Assembly (NCBI GenBank): GCA_030407315.1
Contig: JALQPE010001860.1
Location: forward strand, 362,629 to 426,628
Source of the DNA: Asparagopsis taxiformis
Taxonomy: Eukaryota; Rhodophyta; Florideophyceae; Bonnemaisoniales; Bonnemaisoniaceae
Direction of reading: 5' to 3'
Length of the DNA stretch: 64,000 nt
Shown here: positions 41,356 to 51,297 of the stretch, piece after piece
How positions within the stretch are numbered: the first letter of the stretch is position 1
How the letters are laid out: each line of letters opens with the position of its first letter
The notes under the pieces: generated by a model
Seen by the model: only the letters and a program-made list of their open reading frames with translations
Databases searched by the model: none
Told to the model about the DNA's origin: nothing
Translations under genes and position numbers: made by a program

Positions 41356-42291
41356 ATGGCTCGCCCTCCTCACCTACCCAAGTTGACGAAGAAGTCTCCT
41401 GCCGTTGTACTCCTCCGGTCTATGCTGGAGAGTGGGGCTGTCGGTGAGGAGGACGAGCCTGCTGAAGTACACAGCCGGGAGGGGCTGTTTCGACAGTACC
41501 CACTCTCCAGCTTCCGGACATGCTTCAATAACCACAAGCGGTCTTTTTTCAAAGGTAAGTGCATCATTTTTTTCATTTACTTTATCCTTTACTAACTTCT
41601 CTATCTTTACACTAGAATCATCTACCATAGGATCACCTGGGGGTTGAAACGTAAAATAAGTGGTGGCTGTGGTTCCTCCAAGAAGCTGAAGGATGTTCCT
41701 GCTGGTTCCACCAGCTGTGGAATCGAAGTCGATCGTATTTTGGAATTTGATGATGATTCCACGGTTGATGGAACCATCGCAGGTGGAACTCCTACAATTG
41801 TGGGGAAAGGTCGGAATCAATTTAGCGAGTTTTTGCCCTTGCATGTCGTTTTCTGTTGGACTCTGCCAAAGAAAAGCACTGATATGGTTACAGTCGCTAT
41901 GGTACTCCCACAAGGTGTCATGGATTCCATGTTTGAAGTGGATGTTGTAGACGGTGGAATGGTGTTGGAACTGAAAGTGGAATGGCCAAGTGCAATTTCA
42001 GTGCACGAGGAATTGCATACTAAATGGTTTACGCAAGGAAATTCTATGAACTACGTAGATATTAGAGGGAATGCGTTTGAAAAAGCGTTGAAGCTGAAGA
42101 GATCTAACGCTCATGAGAAACTATTCTCGCGCGCGCGATTCCCACTGCCGTTTACTGTGCGTCCAGAAATCTTTGAACAGCACAATATGATAATCCCACC
42201 ATCCTCCGTAGCTGTCGTTTATGTTGACCTTATTTCATCTAAGTCTGACTACGGGATATTACGGAACAGTAATACGCTTGAAAAGCTTTAG
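41356..42291 (+). pseudogene. Hypothetical two-exon protein with a one-base frame break
   Basis: Exon 1 starts at ATG 41356 (MARPPHLPKLTKKSP) and contains REGLFRQYPLSSFRTCFNNH. The intron 41555-41615 is textbook: GTAAGT donor, ACTAAC branch point, TAG acceptor. Exon 2 opens ESSTIGSPGG and then hits TGA. One extra base in the G5 run at 41639-41643 would join it to the long frame ending at 42291, which holds a Lys-rich SSKKLKD segment, DRILEFDDDSTVDG, and a beta-rich half (MFEVDVVDGGMVLELKVEW) resembling a small CS/HSP20-like fold only loosely. I do not recognise the family. Whether the break is real or a sequence error is open. The 179-codon minus frame over the same region is a shadow. Confidence 0.5.
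41555..41615 (+). other. 61-nt GT-AG intron
   Basis: Donor AAAG/GTAAGT, branch-point-like ACTAAC at 41591-41596, pyrimidine-rich tail and acceptor ACACTAG ending at 41615. The signals are so good that the intron is convincing even though the downstream frame is broken. Confidence 0.75.
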
Positions 42292-42443
42292 AGGGTCAAG
42301 TAAACTTAAACTAGTCCTGTAAATTGCATTGCATCATCTTCATAAATTACTATCGTTGTAGAAAGTATATGTACTTGACGCACATCCCTGAAAATCACCC
42401 CCACTAAAACTTAGATTACGTCTCGTCAAGTCTGTCCGCCAGT

Positions 42444-43222
42444 ATGGCAGATGAACGCCAAAGACAGCGAAGTGACGAAGCATCTACAGCTTTACCGATT
42501 GATGCACCTCGCTCGCCAATCAGGGGTCTTCTTCTACCGCTACTACCCATTTTGTGTGCTATCCTGATCACATTCGCCCCCCATTTCAAAGATGTCAATT
42601 CATTCATGCACAAGTTCTTGAATGATTCAGGGTTGGCTTGGCTAATGTGCATGTCCACCCGATGATATTTCCCAAACCACCATACGTTTTGTTCTCAACA
42701 AAAGTCTTACTTCTCTCGGGGGCAATTTCTCCAGCCTATATCTCTGTTTCAATTCACAGTAAAATTGCAGCAATACAACCATCTCTCATCAGATCCGCGT
42801 TTGCTGGAGATATTGTTGATGTTTCCTCGCTTTTGATTATGCCAGGATTGATTGACCCGCGCGTACATATCAATTCACCGGGTAGAGATGTATGGAAAGG
42901 TTTTGATACAGCCTCTCGTGGAGCTGCAGCTGGTGGCACGACAACCGTTCTTGATATGCCATTGAATAACATTCCTTCCACGGTCAATAAGGGTGCACTA
43001 TCACAAAAGATCAAAGCACTAGCGGCGTCTCGTGCTGTGGTTGATGTAGGCATCATTGGCGGTATTATTCCTGACAATATCGACTATTTCGAAGAATTGG
43101 TGGAGGAAGGCGTAATCGCTTTGAAGTCATTCATGGTCTCGTCACAGTCTCCTGATTTTCCTCACATGACTCCTCCCAACTTGGAAAAGGCTGTAAAGAG
43201 GCTCGACACCGTGCTTACCGCA
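42444..43222 (+). pseudogene. Allantoinase, truncated and degenerate
   Basis: The allantoinase reaction opens the hydantoin ring of allantoin in purine breakdown. An N-terminal frame (42444-42665) encodes a basic head and a membrane anchor (LLLPLLPILCAILITFAP), as in plant allantoinases. The catalytic frame (from ATG 42662) is shifted by one relative to it. It shows MPGLIDPRVHINSPGRDVWKGF, GAAAGGTTTVLDMPLN and VEEGVIALKSFM, which are family hallmarks. The metal-binding HxH reads RVH, so the first His is replaced by Arg. The frame ends around residue 190 (KRLDTVLT), where a Copia remnant begins; the remaining ~60% of the enzyme is absent from the window. Frameshift, lost ligand and truncation all indicate a dead gene. 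Confidence 0.8.
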
Positions 43223-44560
43223 ACTCCCTGGACACTCCCCCTGGCACTGTGTGCCAATGCATCCGGGGTTTGCGTAAGAGGAAATATGGATAGTTGTTCC
43301 CGTAGGCGGTTTAGGCGTATTCTGTTGAGAGGTTTGGTGAGTAGGTCAGCGAGCATGTTTGCTGTACCGGTATGGCGTAGGTCGATATGACCTTCCCGGA
43401 CTGCCTGGATGTGGTGGTATTTGATGTCAATGTATTTTCTGCGCTTGGTAGGGCCCGTCTGGGAGGCAATCCTATACGCGCTGAGGTTGTCCACATATAA
43501 AATTGGTTTAGTTTGTGCTGTAAGCAGGGTAGTTCGGCGATGAGTCGTTGAATCCAGAGCGAGGTTTTTGTGGCCTCGGAGCAGGATTTATATTCCGCAT
43601 CACAGGTTGATGTTGAGACGGACTTTTGGCGTGTGGATGTCCATGTTAGAGGGGAGTTATTTAAGCGAGTGACAGTGACGGTTTTGGATCGGCAGGTGGC
43701 TGGATCGTTTGCATAGTCAGAGTCAGAGTATGTATTGAGTGTAAAATGTGAGCACATTTTGATCTGTGCGGGAGAAGAGTATACCTGTGCTGTGTGTGTG
43801 ATTCAGGTGTTTGATTAGCCGTTTTAGATGGTTCCAGTGTCTGGCAGTCGGTAGCGTGGCGGAACGTGCTAGGGTGCTGACTGCAAACGCAATGTCTGGT
43901 CGCGTGCTGTAGGCAATGTATCTTGCGATACCCAGGGATTTTCAGAACGGGGCTCCTATGGATTCATCCTCGGTCTCTTCCTCATTTTTGGGGTGCAGTA
44001 TCGCTCCAGCAGAGAAAATGGATGGGGAAGAGGTACAGTCAACCATGCTGGTTTCGATGAAGAGGTTTTGTATGGTATGCGACTGTGAGATGTGTATACC
44101 ATTTATAAGGTTTCTTATGCACCAGTTCAGGTATTTTGTGGGTTTCCCTAGGCGTTTGGTGTTTTATTTTAGGGATATTATGTGGTATAGGTTGTCCAGG
44201 TGGCACTGATGGGTGCTTACGACGAATAATTCATCAATAGTGAATGTGATGAGGGTGTAACCAGGTTCATAAGGTTTAATGAAGAGGCAGGGGTCGGATT
44301 TAGTTGGGGTATACCCATGTGATTTCAGGTGTGAAGTCAAGTAGGCTGTGAAGGTTTTTCAACCCTGTTTAGTGCCATATATGTTTCCGCTTAGGATCCC
44401 AACACAACTTGGATGTTTCGAGGTACCATTGAATGATGGGGGCTGGTGGACATATACTGGTTGAGAGTGTTCAAATTTCTTGTGGAGAAAGGCAGCATAT
44501 ATATAAAGGTGCTCAGAGAGGAGGTCATATTGAGCCACGAGGGCTTGGGGGAGGCGCATG
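43223..44560 (-). mobile_element. Decayed Ty1/Copia retrotransposon 3' half (reverse transcriptase and RNase H)
   Basis: Read on the minus strand from 44560 down: an RT segment with AAFLHKKFEHSQPVYVHQPP, then SDPCLFIKPYEPGYTLITFTIDELFVV. The last part is the usual YVDD catalytic box, here degenerate. RNase H follows (LNTYSDSDYANDPATCRSK; TSTCDAEYKSCSEATK; then, in another frame, KYIDIKYHHIQAVREG and MLADLLTKPL). Several stops and frameshifts are present. A purine tract followed by AGTGT (43230-43243, minus) is the normal junction with the 3' LTR, but only about a dozen bases of LTR-like sequence remain before allantoinase coding sequence. The 5' part is cut off by the LTR at 44671. Confidence 0.82.
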
Positions 44561-44670
44561 GATACTTTCTCCGATGTATATGTGGTCGTTTTGGTTGGAT
44601 CATAGTGGGTACCCTCTTACATGAGATCGCTACGGGTAGTGTAGAGTACATTTCTGGCGTTTGTGTTACG

Positions 44671-45355
44671 TGTAGCAGGTAGAAAATCCGCTGGTGCGGC
44701 AAAACCACCCGACAGGTGTCCCGAGCCTCGGTAGAGGAAGTGGTAGAGCTAATGAACCTTATAGGGTACCCAGCGGGTAGTCTCGTATGAGAGAATAGAT
44801 CGATACCCGGATGGGGTCGTGCGATCGTAGTGCTCACGCAAGGTGCGTATGAATGGAGCGAGTGGCATAATCCGTCGAGCTGTTGGCTAACCCTAACGTT
44901 GTCCCTGAGAGGGGTAAACGATAGGTATGCGAACACTGTTCCAATGGGTCGTAGTTACACTTGCGTTTACGTTACTCTAGAAACCGAGCCTACTGACTAT
45001 TCCAGTGGCGTATTTATACTAGGTCTACTGTAAGCTAGGGTTAGTGGTTAGGAAGAAATGTCCAGTTATTGACCAACCAGAGCCCAGTTAACGGCATTCG
45101 CCTACCCGCGAGGTTATTGCCAGTTAGGCTTACATTGTAATGTACAGCTGGTTAGCTTAAGTTAGAAATTTGTCCCTTGTGGGGTCTTGGCCGGGGCCGA
45201 TAGGCCCGAATAGGGTGTTTACAGCCTTGCGCTAGTCCCAATTACAGGAAACACGCCCAGTTGGCTGGTGCCTTGTGATTGGCACATCCCTTAAGTGGGC
45301 ACCCAATAGGGAAGCGACACGGCTCTGGTTGAGAGGACCGCCAGGCAGTATGACA
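44671..45355 (-). repeat. LTR-like repeat, minus orientation (685 bp)
   Basis: Begins TGTAGCAGG and ends TATGACA, so both ends are TG...CA. It is the reverse complement of 46776-47461, roughly 85-90% identical by eye. Copia coding sequence abuts its left end, so it was inserted into that remnant. No primer binding site or purine tract lies next to it, so it looks like a solo LTR or a rearranged copy. Confidence 0.78.
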
Positions 45356-46775
45356 GTTAGCAGGTAGACACGGGCGTCACGACGCAACGATCCACGCGAG
45401 GATTACGTTCAACCAACGAGGTGGCGCGTCACTGGAGGCGCTCTCAACCAAACCCGTAGGCACGACACGCGATCAGCCTCACGTAACTCGAGTTTCGACT
45501 GGATCAGAATTTTGGACAGAGGAACAGAATAGAGTCGATCTAATATTTTCTCGGAAAGAGATGAAAAATGATTGACTGACAGCTGTCCGAACATGCTACC
45601 GCTAAAGATTGTTAGTCAGCCATGGCTATAGACAGCTGTCCTTTTCGGCAATCACCACTGTCATGTTTCTGAAATTCCTCAGGAGTACGAAATACATTTC
45701 CGGGACAGCTGTCTCTTAGGACATCACATGGGCAATCATCACGTTGAGAATTGCTATGATACCAACGTAGCATTCTTCACCACTCTGAACTTAGTAATTC
45801 CCAGCGAGACTGGTGTAGGATCGGATGTGACTAACTACCTGGTTGGATTTCACCACAGCCACAATGTTTATAGCGGAGTTCCAAAGTAATTTGGCTAGAG
45901 ATGAATACAAATTAATTTATTCGAATGACATACATCGCTCAGAAGGTGACTTCTGGATCCAGATTGGTCAACTCAGCTCCAAATAGAAAAACTGCGACGA
46001 AATACAAAAAAGTCTCTGAAAACTCAGAGGACAGCTGTCTTATGAACAGTTTTGGTATTGATCATTTGCTGTGGAAACTCGATCGGGTGCCACAGGGTTG
46101 ATCCATCCATCAAATCAGACCCTTTGCTTCACATTAGATTGAAGCCGCCATTGTAATGTTCATGCTCACATTCCTGTACGGAGACCATGAGATTCGTCTC
46201 TTTGCAAAGGATTCAAGCTAGATCATTAACCCACAATGCGAGCGAGAATACGCCAGAGAGAAATTCATCGAGTTGGCGTTGCTTATTAGAACTCATTCGC
46301 CCTGCATATCAATATGGTTGTACGTATTCGGCAGTTACATTCAGTTCTATATGTAATGTTCCGGTGAAGAAATGTCCAGAAAATTTCTACATATGCGTCT
46401 CGTACGAACGGCTGCTACACTGCTCAGTGAAACCATGACCTTTTTGGCACTGACCATTTCAATGTGCAATACTAATAGACCAACTAGTTGTGAGCAGTCT
46501 TGAGAATATTATCAACGGTGAATTTATTCTCCGCGATGTTGTGGATCTTCCAGGCAAACTGAATAATCTTCAGCCAGCCATTATCATCGGCTTCAAAATA
46601 CAAAGCTCCCTCACATCCAACGTCTCCCCTCTTACCCGACCTCTTGAACTACATGGTTTCGCAGAATCTTTTGAACCGTTGCAGTCAGTTCATTCTTTCT
46701 CGTTAGCCTTTCAAACTCTACGATTACAGAGTCTGTGGAGATAAGATCTCGCCAGGGCTTTCTGCAACTGGGAGA
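45356..46775. other. 1.4-kb spacer between inverted LTRs with four GACAGCTGTC palindromes
   Basis: No gene recognised; the longest frames are 83-84 codons without motifs. The 10-bp palindrome GACAGCTGTC occurs at 45578, 45631, 45704 and 46030. The rest is ordinary-looking unique sequence. Confidence 0.5.
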
Positions 46776-47461
46776 TGTCATACCGCCTGGCGGTCCTCTC
46801 ATTCAGAGTCGTGTCGCTTCCCTATTGGGTGCCCACTTAAGGGATGTGCCAATCACAAGGCACCAGCCAACTGGGCGTGTTTCCTGTAATTGGGACTAGC
46901 GCAAGGCTGTAAACACCCTATTCGGGCCTATCGGCCCCGGCCAAGACCCCACAAGGGACAAATTTCTAACTTAAGCTAACCAGCTGTACATTACAATGTA
47001 AGCCTAACTGGCAATAACCTCGCGGGTAGGCGAATGCCGTTAACTGGGCTCTGGTTGGTCAATAACTGGATATTTCTTCCTAACCACTAACCCTAGCTTA
47101 CAGTAGACTTAGTATAAAACTGCCACTGGAATAGCCAGTAGGCACGGTTTCTAGAGTAACGTAAACTCAAGTGGAATTACGACCCACTGGAACAGTGTTC
47201 GCATACCTATTGTTCAACCCCTCTCCGGGAAAACCTTAGGGTTAGCCAACGGCTCGATGGATTACGTCACTTTGCTCCATTAATACGCACCTCGCGTGAG
47301 CGCTATAATCGCATAACCCCCTCCGGGTAGCGATACCTTCTCTCATACGAGATTACCGGCTGGGTACGTTATAAGGTTCATCTGCTCTACCACTCCCTCT
47401 ACCGAGGCTCGGGACACCTGTCGGGTGGTTTGCCGCTCTAGCGGATTTTCTACCTGCTACA
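46776..47461 (+). repeat. 5' LTR of a retrotransposon, plus orientation (686 bp)
   Basis: Starts TGTCATACC and ends GCTACA; it matches 44671-45355 in reverse. Immediately after the end comes TTGGTCTCTAGACC, a TGG-initial stretch placed where a primer binding site belongs. A gag-like frame starts at 47539. These features make it a 5' LTR of a plus-strand element. Confidence 0.72.
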
Positions 47462-47538
47462 TTGGTCTCTAGACCTAGAACCTTGTACCCTCTGGTAACT
47501 CTCCTTGCGAGAACTTTCCCTTTCACATCATCTCCACG

Positions 47539-48372
47539 ATGCCTCGTAACCATACAGCGGGACCCTCTAGTGAGGACATAGCGCCTGCCAGCGACTTATC
47601 AGATTCGGATCTGATCGCCGAAGAAGGCGTGGTGGTCAACACCCTACAAGATCGGGCTGACCGAATCTTCAACGAACGGTTCCCTATAAGAAAAGGAATA
47701 TGTACCCCTGATATGCTCTAGATGAACCAATGATGTACGTGATATCTCTACTGTACGCAAGAGATACTTCGCTGATGTCCGGGAGATGAGCGTATGGACA
47801 TCTCCCGTCCATCATTGGTGTATCGCTATGCGGCCATCAGCTGAAGAGCAAATGTTCTTTATCCGTACATCAGAGGAACACCACGCATGTCATAGGTTCA
47901 TCATGCGGCCATCTTTGGTACATCTTTAAGGCTTACTGGGGGTTGGAAGAGTTCAAGGCTGAATTCAGCACCGTCGTCGAGAAGACTGTTCAAGACCGCA
48001 GGGCGGAGATCGTAGACGCTACGGTCGAAACCGTAATGGAACTGGTCGAGCCAAAATTGCTGGCCGCCAGCCGAGAAGCCACCCAAGATCGGGACGCCGA
48101 GTTCCTAGCGGAAACCTGGATGTAGGTAAAAGCCGAATTCGCTAAACGCGTATCCCGTTTGGAAACTCGTCTGGAGGAGCTTTCGATTCACGGCTCTAAC
48201 ACCAGTCCGTTAGGACAACAGGAGTTACCTTCGCGCCGCATCCGATCGGCTGACTTCCCAGACCCCACACCCAGCAGGGAGGAAGAAGAAGAAGATCCCC
48301 GATTGGATCAAGTCGCAGAAGCAACCCGACCCCTGTCGGACCGTGTCGACGCCCTCGCTGATTCGTTATCCC
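47539..48372 (+). pseudogene. gag-like N-terminal fragment of the LTR element, interrupted
   Basis: The frame from ATG 47539 reads MPRNHTAGPSSEDIAP and continues through a Glu/Asp/Arg-rich segment (NTLQDRADRIFNERFPI), then meets stops near 47720. An acidic coiled coil resumes at about 47943 (EEFKAEFSTVVEKTVQDRRAE and onward), has one TAG at 48123 and goes on as KRVSRLETRLEELS and DRVDALADSLSQTGN to about 48372. The pattern of a helical Gag N-terminus broken by a ~250-bp insertion or intron (47690-47940) fits. No capsid, zinc knuckle, protease or reverse transcriptase follows. Confidence 0.55.
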
Positions 48373-48725
48373 AGACAGGGAACATCTCTCGCACGAGACA
48401 ACACTCCCGTGCTTTAGTATACGTGGCAATTCCGAAATTGCAAATAATTACGATTTCCGCGGAATTCGAATTTGGGCGGACCCGAGCGATAACAGCAATG
48501 CACGAACATTGCTGGCGCGAGCGCTCGCGCCACCGGCACACGTGTGCAACGAACGTACTGGCAACGGCCAACGGACCAACGGGTCCCTACGTGCGACCCA
48601 AAAGGTCCTCTCCCATTCGGGGACGTTACGAGCAGTGTTTACACTGTAAAGCGATGCCATCGTGGCTATATAGGTATTGGCATCGTGCCGGGAGGGAAAG
48701 GGGACAATTACGTCTGTGTTTTCGG

Positions 48726-48860
48726 AAGTGGACGCGGACGTCCAGTCTCTCTAGTACGGGTCCTAGTCGGCCCCGAGATTTACTAGAACAAATGAACGTC
48801 CGCGTCCAAAAAAAATAAAAATTTTTTGGATGCGGACGTCCACTTTCTCTAGTACGTTTG
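48726..48860. repeat. Direct and inverted copies of a GGACGCGGACGTCC motif
   Basis: GGACGCGGACGTCCAGTC at 48732 and GGATGCGGACGTCCACTT at 48829 are direct copies, each followed by CTCTAGTACG. An inverted copy, GAACGTCCGCGTCC, at about 48793 forms a hairpin with the right copy across an A/T-rich loop (AAAAATAAAAATTTTTT). It looks like the ends of a small foldback element. Confidence 0.6.
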
Positions 48861-50110
48861 GCGGAATACTAGGACCCTGTAGGACCTTAGCCCTTGTAGA
48901 TAGATTGTACTTCCGAGGAGGATAAGAGGATAGGGATAAGGCTTCGAACTCACGAGTGAGAGCGCCGATTCCACGAGGCTGACGCCTCGTGCGATCCTAG
49001 TAGCCTGAGGGCTGTGTCGGGTGGATCGATCCCTCGGAGCCCGGACACCTGTCTCCCAACCCGGTAGCGGGTGGTAGAGCGGGGTCCGGGAGGGCTGGAT
49101 CTAACCTGCCGGAGGGATCTATCGGCCGTGGCCGTCCTCAACCCACTTAAGGGTTAACTAGGCGCTTAGCGCGATGGATCCCCGCGGGGAATTGTGGTCG
49201 CCTCCACGCGTGGCTGCCCACACGACGGATTCCGCAACTGTGATACCGCCGGCGGCTGCGGTCGAGACCGATTGAGAAGCCCACGGGCGTTAGCTCGGTT
49301 GACCGGCTGGGAGTGCCGAACCGACAGCGCTCCCAGTCGGTAGCCTTGTCCCGGTGGGCGGAAGGCCACTCCCGGTCGCCTGACGGCGTTAAAAGAAGCG
49401 GGAAGGTGGTCCACTACCGCGGAGACGAACTGCCCTAGGGCAATCCACGTGCACTCCCGCCGGAGGAGACTCGCGGCGGGCAATTGGGGAAATGTGCGAG
49501 CGATCCCCAATTGGAGATCGAAACGGAGCAGCGGGTATCCGGTAAGGGAACTGCCGCCGCCGTTTAGTTGTAAGTTAAACGACCACGGTCGAAAGATTTG
49601 GAACCGAGACGATCTGCCTTTATTGTAGCTTAGTGGTCAGTCCGTTGACCTTAAATGGTCAACGAGACTGCCGGGACCGGACCAGGACCAATGGTCCCGG
49701 TCCGGCGTCCAATGGACCTTGTGGGGTGTTTATGCGGCCCAGGGGCCTTACAGAGTAAGCTGCTACGTTGCTACGTGTAAACTAATAGAAACGGCTAGCC
49801 GTAACGTACACGTGCACAACTGTAACGGGAGAATCTTCCCGCTCGAACACGTGTGTGACTAATCGCGCCTATATCGCTACACGTTGCACGCTCGCCGAAG
49901 GGTCCCGCGCAAGCAATGTGGCCCGGTGCCAATGCAAGGCGGCACGGGCCCATTCGCCCTTGGGCGACAATTGCCTTGCCACGTCACCGCGGCTAGTGAT
50001 CCCCAACGCGGCTCTTCGCGGCTGATTCCCTATCGAGCACCCACTCACGCTCTCGAGCGTACCGCTTAAGCGACCCCTCCTGGCGCCCATTCCAGACGCC
50101 TGGAATTATC
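48861..50110. repeat. GC-rich retroelement-like sequence, related to the LTRs but diverged
   Basis: No coding frame recognised. Blocks at 49720-49760 (CCTTGTGGGGTG, GGGGCC) and around 49040-49090 (GGACACCTGTCTCCC, GTGGTAGAGCG) echo blocks of the 44671-45355 LTR in the same orientation. This suggests an older, related LTR. Several short hairpins are present, for example CGAGGCTGACGCCTCG near 48975. Confidence 0.4.
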
Positions 50111-50256
50111 CCTCCCGCGACCGCTCGCAGCGCAATACGGAACGAGTCCCACAAAACACGAACATGGTCAACAAAATCTTACACGACTTGAAACCTACTC
50201 TCACTTCTATCGTATGCCCGAAAATATACACATACCAGAAACACCTCACAGCTTCA

Positions 50257-50690
50257 TTCCCCATCTTCGTAGATCCCTTCTTCACTCTCCTGGAGTCCTG
50301 CCGTTCCTGTTTCACCACTCCTGCATCACATACACAACATCAGAATCAACCACAACAGTCAGATTCAAAAGCAACGCTTACCACGCCAGATATCCTAGAA
50401 ACTCCCTCACTTACCTCTCATCCATCCTACACACAATACAAACCATGATCCAAAAACCTTGCAATGAATAATCATAGTCAGCAGTCCATATCTTCGCAAA
50501 GCACATCTTGGCACTCAATGAAACTTACCTTCCGTCATCAACATTCCTGCATCATCTACACAACATCGGAATCAACCACAACAGTCAGACTCAAAACCAA
50601 CCTTCCCTCGCAGCATACTTTCAAAACTTCACGTACCTCTCTTCCATCCTCCGCTCAATACACACCATGAGTCAACAGGCTTCCAATGAA
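50257..50690 (+). repeat. Two direct copies of a ~210-bp unit
   Basis: Unit 1 at about 50257-50468 and unit 2 at about 50485-50690 share long stretches such as ACAACATC-AGAATCAACC and ACAACAGTCAGA. Both are readable in protein form: copy 2 encodes NIGINHNSQTQ and YLSSILRSIHTM, and copy 1 the same in shifted frames. The unit may be a fragment of a transposon-borne ORF; the family is unknown. Confidence 0.6.
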
Positions 50691-50734
50691 AAATATCGCA
50701 TTAACGGACCTCGAGGGTAGAGGATGGAACGAAG

Positions 50735-50772
50735 GTACGTGCGCGAATCTTGATCAAGATTCGCGCACGTAC
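50735..50772. repeat. Perfect 38-bp palindrome
   Basis: Arms of 19 bp (starting GTACGTGCGCGAATCTTGA) meet at TGATCA with no loop. It is symmetric over all 38 positions as read. Confidence 0.9.
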
Positions 50773-51297
50773 AAAGCAAAGTCGGTCAAAGAACATCAGT
50801 CGGTGATGAGGGCGGAGTGGAGCCTGCGGCATCGACCGGACAGCTTTCTGCGTCCGCTTAAGTCTTGCTGTGCATACTCGAAATCATCGCTGGCAGTGAG
50901 ATTGAGTATGGCCCAAGCCATGGTCTCTGAATCCCCGAACAATGAGATCCGGATCGAGAACAACGAATATAAACATATAATCATATATATGAGAATCCAT
51001 TTGCTTTCCTTACATGATCCGTGGCATATCCGCTGTAAAGCACATTCAGATTCCAGGAAGTTCGGAAATAAAAAAGTCTATTATTACAAATGAATTAATT
51101 GAAAATTCATCTCCCAGGGCGGTCGTTCGTCCTTCCATGCACACGTTGCCAGCACGCAATGTGATGTAACAGCTGGAAATGATTGAACTCTCGGTTAAAT
51201 TACACCGTTGGGATGTCAGCTGGAGTGAGCACAAAACTACTACCCACAAAACTACGAACACGTTACATTCCAAGTCTCGAAAGCACCACAAAAATAA
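50773..51297. other. Upstream flank of the CACTA/Plavaka-like transposase
   Basis: About 525 bp with no gene recognised. A 62-codon minus frame at 50796-50984 has no known motif. The transposase's true first exon may lie here, but I could not place it. Confidence 0.35.

Noticed and set aside
41374..41913. 179-codon minus-strand frame opposite the hypothetical two-exon gene
   Set aside because: The plus strand shows an intron with excellent signals and matching exon phases; the minus frame crosses it without meaning.
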